From the NCBI GenBank assembly GCA_011526105.1, contig WYAZ01000139.1, forward strand, positions 62,001 through 126,000: a stretch of DNA of 64,000 bases. Reading direction: 5' to 3'. This stretch comes from Deltaproteobacteria bacterium (GTDB taxonomy: Bacteria > Myxococcota > Kuafuiibacteriia > Kuafuiibacteriales > Kuafuiibacteriaceae). A program made the position numbers and the translations under genes. The notes under the pieces were generated by a model that did not search any database, was not told where the DNA came from, and was given only the letters and a program-made list of their open reading frames with translations. Below, piece after piece: positions 51,501 to 60,121 of this stretch. Numbering within the stretch: the stretch's first letter is position 1; every line of letters starts with the position of its first letter.

Positions 51501-51714
51501 CGCCCAAGGCGGCCTCCAGAGCTACTACCTCCCGCGCATGGCGCCAGGGGTGTCGGCCTTCGTCACCCCCCGGACCTACCCGTTCATCATGCAGCAGGCC
51601 ATCGCGCCGCGGTTCAACTATCGCGAGTTCATCTACAACCAGTTCTCGCCCTTCTTCTGGCGAAGCTGGATGGCTACCTTTGGCTCGATCCTGGTGAAGG
51701 AAGAGACCGACTGA
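48598..51714 (+). CDS. Large TIG/IPT-repeat surface lipoprotein
   Basis: A 1038-residue predicted lipoprotein (lipobox LTSAC). It contains about six TIG/IPT Ig-like units in the first 560 residues, recognisable by pairs such as VTPARVPEDGGVFVVLEGKGF and ITPNRTSVGLRTTVTIEGTGF. A carboxypeptidase-regulatory-like beta-sandwich (GERIDGAINVGVISGETGQPMPGMMVQL) follows. A proline-rich linker (PDPPPPPQPCPTP) separates a C-terminal domain of about 360 residues with no recognised family. It is likely an outer-surface protein. A TAGCCT lies 23 bases before the ATG, leaving space for a short leader. Confidence 0.8.
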   Translation: MTRTLVLFAGLLALTSACRGTGTQIEAPDAGDGPDQGARFPDANVITAIDGGPVDASRVRPTLNQVQPSSGSEQGGTRVILKGTGFSEPAEVHFGDTEADSVVVLDEVSIAATTPAGPRGLVEVRVVTEGGESRLPDGFEYLAELRLDRVTPARVPEDGGVFVVLEGKGFDEDTLVYFDRIPLRGLRLVSGERIEGYVPALSPGRPQIQVLHRQARVARGDLLFVYAVPRPALVAPAATTLAGLSEHELMGTGLGQTQAVSAGASKVERFDLRGPTLTTFVAPPLARGVYDIEVENEDTAGRLEAGLLVYDPADLALAILGAAPQRVSAAGGALVTLVGSGFTPGASVLVGTATASVRYVSPNVLELVVPSGLAPGRHSIRLSQGASTVTQTDALVLYAPLSLVSITPNRTSVGLRTTVTIEGTGFAGPLEVRIADVPLTEVVIESETRLRGTIEAGADGAQDLLVRTRDEVAVLSGAFLFDAAFDLVRVEPAQGSMSGNTIVTAYGRGFAGAPAMKLGGLDGVSPRLENGQVFSARTPPSTPGRVDVSVVQAETQTLPLAYRYFDPRLLTGGAYGERIDGAINVGVISGETGQPMPGMMVQLGYEANPRFARLTDENGLATISELDLYGPVTVTVGQTGFEFVTFMDLNAQNLSIFSGANPVNPDPPPPPQPCPTPSEGPVVRGKVFKFKSTIDPVTRPGWIPVAQITYSESNVFSPNPPEPATQFDFVFQDGGEYEITPMRGGTIAVYAILGDYNQSSQVFIPRRFGMVRQVPSVPGEITEGINISLDFNLDQSVQLRLDDPPRQMPGPSGNIVFPFLNLLSEGVIPFNPQVALFNPLWLDNMPDVSASSFIYMTGSMTERNGQYGAPFSLTLVTSGLPFSEGVDAGPFLRMPQNMSPKAGELLEDGRISFEQPGIVPEITRLEVVDSTVVSGSCCVDLNINGLCESTEPVQGGGAPVQFNRWSLFAQGGLQSYYLPRMAPGVSAFVTPRTYPFIMQQAIAPRFNYREFIYNQFSPFFWRSWMATFGSILVKEETD

Positions 51715-51739
51715 GCTGCGCTTCGTCTCGAGTCCTCTG

Positions 51740-52999
51740 ATGAAACTCCTCCCGCTCCGCACCCTCGCGTTCCTCTGCGCCGCTGCAGCCTCTTTGGTGG
51801 GCTGCAAGACCGAACCCACGATCATCGACAGCTGCCGCGACGCCCGGGACTGCCGGGCGGGCGAGGTCTGCGACGTCGCGCTCGGGCGATGTCTCTGCAC
51901 CCTCGACGAGGCCTGCGAGGACGGCGAGTTCTGCAACAGGGCGGGCAACTGCCAGGCGCGGGCGGGCTGCGTCGACAACTCGGGTTGCACTCAGGCCAAC
52001 ACCTTTTGCGACATCCTGAGCGGCGAGTGTCTGCTCGGTCCGGCGGAGGTGCTCGACGCCTCGTGCGGGCTCGTGAGCCACTGCCCCATCGGGAGCATCT
52101 GCACGACCGGTCAGTGTGTCGCCGGCTGCCACGATGACGGCGACTGCGCGCTGGGCTTGTTGTGCATCGAAGGGCAGTGCACCGCTGGCGAAGGTCTCTG
52201 CCGCACCGACGACTTCTGCGAGTACCAAGAGCGCTGCGTGGGCAGTCAGTGCGCGCGCGAGCGAGGGCCGTACTGCCGCGGCTGCTCTCCGCTCGCCACG
52301 CCCAACAACCCGGACCCCTGCGACCATCCGCGGAACTTCTGCTTGGTCAACAGCGCCGAGGCGGGCGGCTCGCCGTACTTTTGCGGTGTGGATTGCTCGC
52401 TCGGTCAGCCGTGCCCCAACGGCTACGGATGTAACGGGGTGCTCATCCTGACGGACGGGCGTTGCCGCTCGAACGTCCAGTGCCGTTGCCAGCCCGGCAC
52501 CGACTATTTGGCAACGCTGACATCGTCGTGCTCTCTGCCCGCGCCCTGCGACCCTGTTCAGCCCAACGGTCAGCCCGACCCCGACGCGGTGTTCTGCCTC
52601 GATGACGGCCACGCCGCGTGTCCAGGGAGCGAGGAGGTGCCGGGCTTCTGCCTCGTGCGGCGCGGCGCGCGCAGCGGCAACTGCGGTTGCGCGACGGACG
52701 CCGAGTGCGGCGAGGGGGGCACCTGCGTGAGCGGCGTCTGCTGCTCCGGCCGAGTTCGAACCGACCGCTCGTGTTTTGCGAACGAGGGGGCGGTCTCCGG
52801 CTTCTGCTCTTGCGGCACGGACGACGACTGCCCCACGGACATCTGCGATGGCGCCTCGAGCACCTGCGCGCTCACCGGCCTGCCGTGCACCCCCGGCAAC
52901 AACGACTGCGGGCCTCTGGCGTGTATCGATGGCGCCTGCCTTATCGGCCAGAACTGCGCTCCGAGCGAGGGCCTCGCTTGCTCGGAGCTCACCCGTTAG
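51740..52999 (+). CDS. Cys-rich lipoprotein, paralogue of 55425-56612
   Basis: A 419-residue predicted lipoprotein (lipobox SLVGC). The mature part contains about fifty cysteines in C-x(5-7)-C-x(3-5)-DC patterns, such as CDVALGRCLC, NRAGNCQARAGC and CDILSGECLLG. The C-terminus reads ACLIGQNCAPSEGLACSELTR. The paralogue at 55425-56612 has the same module order and a matching end (ACLLGYTCAPEQGLDCTDLR). Such proteins are disulfide-rich surface modules. Function is unknown. It begins 25 bases after the TIG gene and ends 2 bases before a small membrane protein. Confidence 0.75.
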   Translation: MKLLPLRTLAFLCAAAASLVGCKTEPTIIDSCRDARDCRAGEVCDVALGRCLCTLDEACEDGEFCNRAGNCQARAGCVDNSGCTQANTFCDILSGECLLGPAEVLDASCGLVSHCPIGSICTTGQCVAGCHDDGDCALGLLCIEGQCTAGEGLCRTDDFCEYQERCVGSQCARERGPYCRGCSPLATPNNPDPCDHPRNFCLVNSAEAGGSPYFCGVDCSLGQPCPNGYGCNGVLILTDGRCRSNVQCRCQPGTDYLATLTSSCSLPAPCDPVQPNGQPDPDAVFCLDDGHAACPGSEEVPGFCLVRRGARSGNCGCATDAECGEGGTCVSGVCCSGRVRTDRSCFANEGAVSGFCSCGTDDDCPTDICDGASSTCALTGLPCTPGNNDCGPLACIDGACLIGQNCAPSEGLACSELTR

Positions 53000-53001
53000 C
53001 C

Positions 53002-53478
53002 ATGAGCGAAGCGCGAAGCGAAGCGGAGATCCGGAAGTGGCAACGGCGCAGCTTCATGCTCACACTCCTTGGCTCCGTCGGGGCCGCGCTCCTGTTCTTC
53101 TACAGCTTCGTCCTTGGGGCCTGGCTCGGCCCGGGTCCTTTGCATCCCATCGAGATCGCGGTCGGCACGACTTTTTCGCTGTTGCTGGGGTCGTTCATGA
53201 GCCGTCCGATCCTGAAGCGGCGAATCGAGATGAAGGCGCGTTGGGTGACCGAGCTGAAGCTCGGCAAGAAGCGCTGCCGAGTCGCCTTCTTTGAGGACCA
53301 CGCGCAGGTGGGCCGCGAGATCCTCGTCTTGGCGCGTGTGCAATCGACCAAGCTCAACGGCGGGACGCTCACTGTCTCTTACGACCGCTTCGGCGACCCG
53401 GAGCCGTTGACATTCGTGCTCTCGGGCCCGGAGCCTTCAATCGAGCGGGCACAGAAGTACTTCGAGCGGGCGGCCTGA
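53002..53478 (+). CDS. Small membrane protein with two transmembrane segments
   Basis: A 158-residue protein. Two hydrophobic segments (MLTLLGSVGAALLFFYSFVLGAW and IEIAVGTTFSLLLGSF) are followed by a soluble C-terminal domain of about 90 residues that has a beta-strand pattern (VTELKLGKKRCRVAFFEDHAQVGREILVLARVQ). The soluble part recalls a small beta-barrel or PH-like fold, which is a guess. It begins two bases after the Cys-rich gene, suggesting a shared transcript. Confidence 0.55.
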   Translation: MSEARSEAEIRKWQRRSFMLTLLGSVGAALLFFYSFVLGAWLGPGPLHPIEIAVGTTFSLLLGSFMSRPILKRRIEMKARWVTELKLGKKRCRVAFFEDHAQVGREILVLARVQSTKLNGGTLTVSYDRFGDPEPLTFVLSGPEPSIERAQKYFERAA

Positions 53479-53491
53479 GCCCCATGCGCAT

Positions 53492-54736
53492 CTAGCCCAC
53501 CGGGCTCTGCGCGCGCTCGCTGCCGATCACCTGAGCCAGGCGCGCCACGTCGCCGCCGCTCGGTTTCTGAAACGGGAGCAGCCCGAACTCGGGCAAGATC
53601 GCCAGCACGTGGTCGAAAATATCGGCCTGGATGCGCTCGTACTCCGTCCACTGTGTGGTGTTGGTGAAGCAGTAGAGCTGAATCGGAAGGCCGGCCTCGC
53701 TGGGCTCGAGTTGGCGCACCATCAGCGTCATCTCCTTGTGGATGCTCGGGTGATGGCGCAGGTAGTTCGTGAGGTAGATGCGCAGGGTGCCGATGTTGGT
53801 CATGCGGCGGCCGTTCATCGGGCTGGACGCGTCGATGTCGTGGGCTTGGTTCCAGGCTTCGATCTCCCTGGTCCGGCTCTCGATGTACTCGGTGAGGAGT
53901 TTGACCTTCTTTAGACGTTCGCGGAGGTCGGGGCTGAGGAACCGCACCGAGCTCTGGTCGATGGCAATGGCGCGGGCGATGCGGCGTCCGCCGGACTCGG
54001 TCATGCCGCGCCAGTTCTTGAATCCGCCTTCGATGAGCGCGTAGGTGGGGATGACGCTGATGGTCTTGTCCCAGTTCTGGACCTTGATGGTGTGGAGAGC
54101 GATGTCGACGACGTCCCCATCCGCCCCGTACTTGCTCACCGTGATCCAGTCACCGATGCGAACGAGGTCCGCGGCGGCGATCTGGAGGCTCGCGATGAAC
54201 GAGAGGATGGTGTCCCTGAAGACCAAGAGGAGCACCGCGGTCGCCGCTCCAAGGCCGGAGATGAAGACCCAAGGGCTCTCGTCGAGAAGCGTGGCCAGGA
54301 CGATGAGCCCGCCTGCGATGACCAAGAAGATCTTGACGATCTGGACGTAGCCCTTGATCGGGCGGCTGCCGGAGAAGTGGAAGCTCTCATAGATGGCCTG
54401 GACCGCAGAGAGCAGCCGGAAGACCGAAGAGAGGAGGATGACGAGCAGGTAGCCAAAAACGATACGGTGGATGGTGGCGGTCTCGCCGGGCAGGGGTTCG
54501 GCAAAGGCTCGGATGACGAGTCCCGGAGACAGCCAGGCCAAACGCTCGATCACCCCGTGTTCGAGGATCATGTCGTCCCAGCGCGTGGGGCTTCGCTTCA
54601 CGAAGAAGCGAACGACGCGCACCCCGAGCACCCGCGTGAGCCACAGCGCTGCGAGCGCGGTGACGGCGACGAGGACAATGAGGAGCGGTCCCCCGAGGGC
54701 GACGAGGCGCTCGAGTCTTGCCCAGAGTTCTTCCAT
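53492..54736 (-). CDS. MscS-family mechanosensitive channel (YbdG-like)
   Basis: A 414-residue protein with about five membrane segments before the pore-lining helix ADLVRIGDWITV, preceded by VLLLVFRDTILSFIASLQIA. It then has a soluble beta-domain, where VIPTYALIEGGFKNW is typical of the YbdG branch. The C-terminal domain is longer than MscS itself. It should open a channel on membrane tension. Upstream, after 8 bases, lies a ConA-like lipoprotein gene (54745-55395), probably in the same operon. It converges on the small membrane gene. Confidence 0.88.
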   Translation of the reverse strand: MEELWARLERLVALGGPLLIVLVAVTALAALWLTRVLGVRVVRFFVKRSPTRWDDMILEHGVIERLAWLSPGLVIRAFAEPLPGETATIHRIVFGYLLVILLSSVFRLLSAVQAIYESFHFSGSRPIKGYVQIVKIFLVIAGGLIVLATLLDESPWVFISGLGAATAVLLLVFRDTILSFIASLQIAAADLVRIGDWITVSKYGADGDVVDIALHTIKVQNWDKTISVIPTYALIEGGFKNWRGMTESGGRRIARAIAIDQSSVRFLSPDLRERLKKVKLLTEYIESRTREIEAWNQAHDIDASSPMNGRRMTNIGTLRIYLTNYLRHHPSIHKEMTLMVRQLEPSEAGLPIQLYCFTNTTQWTEYERIQADIFDHVLAILPEFGLLPFQKPSGGDVARLAQVIGSERAQSPVG

Positions 54737-54744
54737 GGGCGGCC

Positions 54745-55395
54745 TCAGCGCCCAGGGGCCGTGGTGGAGCTTCGAACCGGCGGCGCGGAGTCATACGGCC
54801 AGATGCGGAGGTTGTCGTAGGCGATCTCGTTCTGCCAATTCGAGAAGGCGAGGCGGTTGTGGCCCGGCCCCTGGAGCGGCTCCTTGTCGTCGAAGCTCAG
54901 GTAGAGCCGACCGTCCAAGTACCAGCGGATCTCGCCGCCCTTCTTCTCGATCCGCCAGTGATAGCTGCGGTTGCCGAGCACACCGGTGGGCTTCTTTTCG
55001 ACTCGGTCGGCCCCATGCTCATCGAGGCGAGCGATGCAGGAGATGGTGTTCGACCAGCCTCCGAGGATGAAGACGTACCCGCTCTGATGCGCGCTGCCGT
55101 TGGTCATGAGCTCGAGCTTGGTGTCGACCAAGTTTGTGTCGCTTCGGGCGTCGAACTCGACGACGAGGTCGTTCGGAAGGTCGATTCCGAGAAAGAGCGG
55201 AGCGTTGTTGGCGCCGTTGGAGCGGGCCATGCCGCCTCGGACCTCCCAGTGGCCGCCGGACTTCCGCCACTGTGGGCCGAGTTCGGTGCGCTCGAAGTCG
55301 TCCGAGAAGGGCAGGGCGGTGGCCGCGCTCGGCGGCGAGCCCTTGCAGGCAGCGAAGGAGAGAGCGAGCGTTAGGATGGCCAGCGTCGAGCGCAT
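54745..55395 (-). CDS. Concanavalin A-like (LamG/DUF1080-like) lipoprotein
   Basis: A 216-residue predicted lipoprotein (lipobox LSFAAC). A beta-sandwich of the ConA/LamG type is suggested by FSDDFERTELGPQWRKSGGHWEVRGG, FIEVD-like strands (DLVVEFDARS) and HWRIEKKGGEIRWYLDGRLYLSF. This fold binds sugars or is found in sugar-active enzymes. No catalytic residues are recognisable. The ATG at 55395 has TATGGG six bases upstream, suggesting a leaderless start. The stop precedes mscS by 8 bases. Confidence 0.65.
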   Translation of the reverse strand: MRSTLAILTLALSFAACKGSPPSAATALPFSDDFERTELGPQWRKSGGHWEVRGGMARSNGANNAPLFLGIDLPNDLVVEFDARSDTNLVDTKLELMTNGSAHQSGYVFILGGWSNTISCIARLDEHGADRVEKKPTGVLGNRSYHWRIEKKGGEIRWYLDGRLYLSFDDKEPLQGPGHNRLAFSNWQNEIAYDNLRIWPYDSAPPVRSSTTAPGR

Positions 55396-55401
55396 GGAGC
55401 A

Positions 55402-55407
55402 CCCATA
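55402..55407 (-). promoter_or_regulatory. Putative -10 box TATGGG for a leaderless transcript
   Basis: On the minus strand TATGGG (a weak match, TANNNG) ends six bases before the ATG at 55395. Confidence 0.3.
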
Positions 55408-55424
55408 CACCAAATCGCCGTCCT

Positions 55425-56612
55425 TTACCGGAGATCGGTGCAGTCTAGACCTTGCTCTGGGGCACAGGTGTATCCGAGCAAACAGGCCCCCTGCGTGCAC
55501 TCGAGCCCGCACTGCGTGCCCACGGTGCAGGCGCGGCCCGAGTTCAGGCAGCGCCCCTGATAGCATCCACACTGAGCGTTGTCGGTGCATCGGCTGCCGT
55601 CCGTGATGCACACCCCGCCCTGGCAGAGTGGGATGTCCGAGCACTGGGCGTCGCTGGTGCAGGCCTGGCTGGTGCCGGCGCAGGTGAACTGACAGGTCGT
55701 GAGGCATTGACCGTCCGAGGTGCACGGGGTCACGCCGAGTCCGCCGCAGCTCCCCAGACACTGCCCGGGCACCTGAGTGACGTTGCAGTCCGCGTTCTCT
55801 GCGCAGGTGCAGGCGCCCTTGCGGTCCCCTTCGCCGCCGACGCAGAAGCGGTTCGCGCCGCACTCGGCGTTGTTGCCCGGGGTGCACAGGTCCGAGGTCA
55901 AAAGCTGCACCGATCCGCAGCCGTAGCCGCTGGGGCAGGTGTCTTGGCCGGGCTGACAGCCCACGCCGCAGAAGTATTGTCCTCCGGTGGTGGGGTCGTT
56001 TGGGTCGTAGTTGACGTTGATGAGGCAGTAGTTGCCGTCGCCGCCGCAGTCGGTGGGCTGGTTGGTGCAGGTGGCGCAGTGGTTCGGGTTGGGGTCGCGC
56101 TGACAGCTCTGGTTCAGGCAGCGCTCGCCGTAGCCGCAGAACGACTTGTCCTCGCAGACGCCGAAGCGGCACATGCCGAGGGACTCCGCCGGGACGCCGG
56201 TGGCCCGCTGACACGAGGCGCCGAGCGCGCAGTCCGAGGCGTCGCGGCAGCCGTCGGCGCACTGGCGGGTCTGGCGGTTGCACACGGTGCCGGCTTGGCA
56301 GTGTACGTCGAGGGTGCACGAGCCGCGGTCGACACAGTCGCCCGAGATGAGATCGCAGAAGGTGGTCGCTTCGCAGTCTTCGTTGGAGCGACAGCCGGCT
56401 TTCTCTTGGCATAGGCCCTGGCGGTTACAGAACTGCCCTTGTTCGCAGGACTCGTCGGTTCGGCAGAAGCAGAGGCCGGAACGGCAAACGAAGCCGCCGG
56501 GGCAGTCTTCGTTGGCGGTGCATTCGCCGACGAACTCTTCGGTGCTGGAGCAGCCGGCGAAGAGCCCGAGGCCGAGTGACAGAAGAACGATCGAGAGGAG
56601 GTTTCTCAGCAT
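55425..56612 (-). CDS. Cys-rich lipoprotein, paralogue of 51740-52999
   Basis: A 395-residue predicted lipoprotein (lipobox LFAGC). The mature part is a chain of Cys-rich modules (CTANEDCPGGFVCRSGLCFC, CNRQGLCQEKAGC, CDLISGDCVD, CRDASDCALGASC) in the same order as the paralogue. An AGGAGG ribosome binding site lies nine bases before the ATG and overlaps the stop of the upstream VWA gene, 14 bases away. The pair VWA plus Cys-rich lipoprotein is probably one operon. Confidence 0.75.
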   Translation of the reverse strand: MLRNLLSIVLLSLGLGLFAGCSSTEEFVGECTANEDCPGGFVCRSGLCFCRTDESCEQGQFCNRQGLCQEKAGCRSNEDCEATTFCDLISGDCVDRGSCTLDVHCQAGTVCNRQTRQCADGCRDASDCALGASCQRATGVPAESLGMCRFGVCEDKSFCGYGERCLNQSCQRDPNPNHCATCTNQPTDCGGDGNYCLINVNYDPNDPTTGGQYFCGVGCQPGQDTCPSGYGCGSVQLLTSDLCTPGNNAECGANRFCVGGEGDRKGACTCAENADCNVTQVPGQCLGSCGGLGVTPCTSDGQCLTTCQFTCAGTSQACTSDAQCSDIPLCQGGVCITDGSRCTDNAQCGCYQGRCLNSGRACTVGTQCGLECTQGACLLGYTCAPEQGLDCTDLR

Positions 56613-56626
56613 GGCTCGGGTCCCTC

Positions 56627-58222
56627 CTAGTTCAAGATTTCGGCGCAGGAGAGCGGCTTGTCGGCGGTCGAGAGCCGATAGCTGACCTCGATGGTAGCGT
56701 CCGTGGGCGGCACGAAGTTGCCGTCGAAGAAGACCGCGTTCGAGCCGGACTCGTAGACCCAGCCCGTGGCGCGATCATTCGGGATGACCTCGCCGTTGAC
56801 CTTCACGCAGAACGGCGCGGTGGGCCCGTCTGCGACCGGTTCGTCCCCCGGGGCGCAGGGGATGGGGTTCTGGTTGCCCAGGGCGCAGTCGGGGAACTTG
56901 GTGAGCTCGAACTTACGCTTGAGGCCCGCGGCTTCGAAGCCGAGCGCGTCGAGCACCACGCCGTAGTCTTGCGCGCAGATGGAGCCGAAGATGCCGTTCT
57001 TTTGCAGCAGCTCCGCGAAGCGGCCGCTGTCGGTGGTGCAGGCGTTGCTCTCGCAGGAGATGCAGCCGCGCTCGCCGCACTTGAAGTTGCCGCACTCTTG
57101 GTCATTCTGGCAGACGGTGCTCATGCAGATGCCGGGCAGGCCGGGGATGGGGTACGTGCAGCTGCTGCCGGTGGGACAGAGCAAGCGAGCCTCGTCGCAG
57201 ATCTTGAACTCTTCCGAGAGGCCACGCGAGTACATGGACAGCGCGATGTAGCGCGTGCCTTCGATCGCGGTGCGCACGCCGTTGGGGTTGTTCAAGGTCT
57301 GCGCGCAGCCTCCGGGGTTGGGGCCGGGGCCGTCGAGGTCCGGGTCACCCACGATGGCGCTCAAGGAGACCATGCCCTCGTTGCCGGCGCGCTTGAGGCT
57401 CTCGAAGATGCGGTAGTAGTACTGCGGCAGACCGAAGGTGCCGTCATCTTCGTCCGAGACGAAGATGACGAAGAGCGAAGCCTGGGGCCGCACGAAGTCG
57501 GTGTTCTCCGTGGGCATGGGGATGAACGCGCCGGTCTGGGCGGCTCGATCGACGTGCCGACCGAGCGCACGGGCCGCGGCTTCGATGCCTCGCTCGCCCG
57601 CGCCGCCCGCCGTACCCACGCGCACGATGCGTGAGAAGGCGCTCGCGGCGCCGGGGGTGGTGGCGGTGATGAATGACAGCGCCTGAGTCTGATCACACTG
57701 GTTGTTGGCGGGGTCGGACTCCGGGAGCGCTGCTTGATGCGCGCAGTCGGAGGCCACCTGGCAGTAGCGGAACTTGCTCGCGGCGGGAGCGGCACCCGGA
57801 GCGCTGGTGCAAAGGCCCGCCTTTCTCAGCCGACCCTGATCGAGCGCGGCGCTCGCTCGCACGTCGGTGGTGACGACGCCGATGTGGTAATCCGGTGGGT
57901 TACAGGGAGCGCCGGAGACCGAGCAGAGCTTGGTGGAGAAGTCGCAGACGTCGTTGGCCTCACCCGTGCCTTGGCACACCGTGAGGCCGGTGATGAAGCG
58001 CTGGAAGTTCGTGGCGAGCGCGTCTTGCTCGTCGACCATGGTGCCGGAGTTGTCGACGACCCAGAGGATGTCGACCAAGGCCGCGGGCTCCTGCTTCAGC
58101 TCGTCGGTCTGGATCTCGGGTGGGGGGACCCGAATGATCACGTCCTCGCCGCACGCGGCGGAGGCGGCCCAGAACAGGAAGAACGCGGTGAGGGATCGAA
58201 GAGAACGAGGGTTTGCGTTCAT
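56627..58222 (-). CDS. VWA-domain lipoprotein
   Basis: A 531-residue predicted lipoprotein (lipobox ASAAC). The von Willebrand factor A domain has the MIDAS motif DILWVVDNSGTMVDEQD (DxSGT) at about residues 50-66, with further strands such as YHIGVVTTDV and FVIFVSDEDDG. Cys-rich stretches (CPTGSSCTYPIPGLPGICMSTVC, CGERGCISCESNAC) follow. It probably binds metal-dependent ligands at the cell surface. The adjacent Cys-rich lipoprotein downstream may be a partner. Confidence 0.85.
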   Translation of the reverse strand: MNANPRSLRSLTAFFLFWAASAACGEDVIIRVPPPEIQTDELKQEPAALVDILWVVDNSGTMVDEQDALATNFQRFITGLTVCQGTGEANDVCDFSTKLCSVSGAPCNPPDYHIGVVTTDVRASAALDQGRLRKAGLCTSAPGAAPAASKFRYCQVASDCAHQAALPESDPANNQCDQTQALSFITATTPGAASAFSRIVRVGTAGGAGERGIEAAARALGRHVDRAAQTGAFIPMPTENTDFVRPQASLFVIFVSDEDDGTFGLPQYYYRIFESLKRAGNEGMVSLSAIVGDPDLDGPGPNPGGCAQTLNNPNGVRTAIEGTRYIALSMYSRGLSEEFKICDEARLLCPTGSSCTYPIPGLPGICMSTVCQNDQECGNFKCGERGCISCESNACTTDSGRFAELLQKNGIFGSICAQDYGVVLDALGFEAAGLKRKFELTKFPDCALGNQNPIPCAPGDEPVADGPTAPFCVKVNGEVIPNDRATGWVYESGSNAVFFDGNFVPPTDATIEVSYRLSTADKPLSCAEILN

Positions 58223-58333
58223 GTCTCACCCCGTCCTAGACCCCCAAACCGCGGTTTGTCCATCATCGGATGACCCCCGGCAGACCCCCGTCTGCATTGA
58301 CTGTTTGGTCCCGGGCCGCTAGGCGCATCCCAC

Positions 58334-60121
58334 GTGAATACCAAGAATCCCCCGGACCCGGTGCGCTTCGATGACATGAATCTGTCGCCCGAGGCCCGCG
58401 CTGGTCTGCAGGCGCTCGGCTACGAGCGCGCCACTCCGGTCCAGGCCGCCACCTTCGAGCCCGCGATGTCCGGCAAAGACCTCGTGGTTCAGTCGAAGAC
58501 CGGCACCGGCAAGACGACCGCCTTTGGACTGCCGCTCATCGAGCGCATTCGCACCGACGAATCGCTCATCGATCCCCAGGCGCTCATCTTGTGCCCCACC
58601 CGCGAGCTCGCGCTGCAGGTCGCGGAGGAGCTTGCGGAGCTGGGTGACCCCAAGGGTGTCCGCATCATGACGATCTACGGCGGCACGCCCATGCGCCCTC
58701 AGCTCCAAGGCCTCAAGGCGGGCTGCGACGTCATCGTCGGCACGCCGGGCCGCGTGCTCGATCACATCCGACGGCGCACGCTGCGCCTCGTGCACGTCCA
58801 CGCCGCGGTTCTCGACGAAGCGGACGAGATGCTCTCGATGGGTTTCTGGGACGAGGTCACCGCGATCCTGGACTCGCTCCCCGATGAGCGTCAGACCTTC
58901 CTCTTCTCGGCCACGCTGCCCGACCAGATTCGGCGTGCGGCAGGAAAGTACCTGAAGGATCCGCAGCGCATCGACATCTCGCGCGACGAGCTCACGGTCG
59001 AAGGCATCGAGAACGTGTACTACGAGCGTGATGACAAGCTGCCCAAGCCGAGAAACCTGCTCTACCTCCTCGAGGTCGAGCGCCCCGAGACCGCGATCAT
59101 CTTCTGCAACACGCGCGACGACGCTTCCGTTGTGGCGAGCTTCCTTCGGCGCCAGGGCCTGAACGCTCTGACGCTGTCCGGCGAGTTCGGTCAGAAGGAT
59201 CGCGAGCGCATCATGAACCGCATGAAACGCGGTGATCTGCAGTACCTCGTGGCCACCGACATCGCGGCGCGAGGCATCGACATCTCGGACCTCTCCCACG
59301 TCATCAACTATTCGCTGCCGGACTACACCGAGGTGTACGTCCATCGCGTCGGGCGCACCGGGCGCATCGGCAAGAAGGGCACCGCGGTGTCTTTGGTTTC
59401 GGGCAAGGATGAGATGACCTTCACCCAGCTCAAGCGTCAGTTTGGCATCGACTGGAAAAAGCGTGTCCTGCCCGAGCGCGAGGAGATCTTGAAACTCCAC
59501 GCGGAGCGAGTGACCGGCGAGCTGATCAAGCGGGCCCGGGACGTGGAGATCACTTCTTTCCTCCACCTTTCGCAGCACCTGATTAAGACCGAGGGCAGCC
59601 ATGAGGCCATCGCGTTCTTGCTCAAGCGCCACTTCGAAGCGGTGGAAGAACAACGCGAGGCGGAGGCGCGTGAAGAAGACGAGCGTCAACGCAAGACCAT
59701 GGAGCGCCGAACGCAGCGTGTGGTGGACGACCCCCCAGCACCAGCCGCCGCGCCGCCGCCGGCGCCCGCGCGGGAGAGTGCGCCCTCGGACGATGGCGAC
59801 GAGAAGCGTAAGAAGAAACGCAAGCGTCGCGACCGCGACGACGACGAGGAGAGCTCGGTGCCTTTGCCCGCGCTCCCCGACCACGTGCGCCTGTTCGTGA
59901 ATCGCGGGAAGAATCACGGCTTCGACGACAAGCGCATGCGCGAGTTCGTGGGCTCGGTCGGCGGCGCCGAGTGGCCCGACAGCGCTCGGATGGTCCTGCG
60001 TCGCACGCACTCCTTCGTCGAGCTGCCCGAGTCTCTGGCGGCCACCGTGGTCGCGGCCTCCGAGCGGGGCCTCGAGCTCGACGAGAAGCCGGTGACGATC
60101 GAACGAGCGAGGACACGCTGA
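58334..60121 (+). CDS. DEAD-box ATP-dependent RNA helicase with DbpA-type C-terminal domain
   Basis: A 595-residue RNA helicase. Q motif at about 20-36, SKTGTGKTT (54-62), PTRELA (88-93), TPGR, VLDEAD (159-164), SAT (192-194), and the domain 2 motifs ARGIDI and HRVGRTGRIG are all present. A long charged linker (ERRTQRVVDDPP and a basic KRKKKRKRRDRDDDEE) leads to a C-terminal DbpA-type RNA-binding domain (VRLFVNRGKNHGFDDKRMREFVG). DbpA acts on 23S rRNA; this protein could play a similar role in ribosome assembly. Start GTG 58334 has TAGGCG eight bases upstream. It overlaps the next gene by one base. Confidence 0.92.
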   Translation: MNTKNPPDPVRFDDMNLSPEARAGLQALGYERATPVQAATFEPAMSGKDLVVQSKTGTGKTTAFGLPLIERIRTDESLIDPQALILCPTRELALQVAEELAELGDPKGVRIMTIYGGTPMRPQLQGLKAGCDVIVGTPGRVLDHIRRRTLRLVHVHAAVLDEADEMLSMGFWDEVTAILDSLPDERQTFLFSATLPDQIRRAAGKYLKDPQRIDISRDELTVEGIENVYYERDDKLPKPRNLLYLLEVERPETAIIFCNTRDDASVVASFLRRQGLNALTLSGEFGQKDRERIMNRMKRGDLQYLVATDIAARGIDISDLSHVINYSLPDYTEVYVHRVGRTGRIGKKGTAVSLVSGKDEMTFTQLKRQFGIDWKKRVLPEREEILKLHAERVTGELIKRARDVEITSFLHLSQHLIKTEGSHEAIAFLLKRHFEAVEEQREAEAREEDERQRKTMERRTQRVVDDPPAPAAAPPPAPARESAPSDDGDEKRKKKRKRRDRDDDEESSVPLPALPDHVRLFVNRGKNHGFDDKRMREFVGSVGGAEWPDSARMVLRRTHSFVELPESLAATVVAASERGLELDEKPVTIERARTR

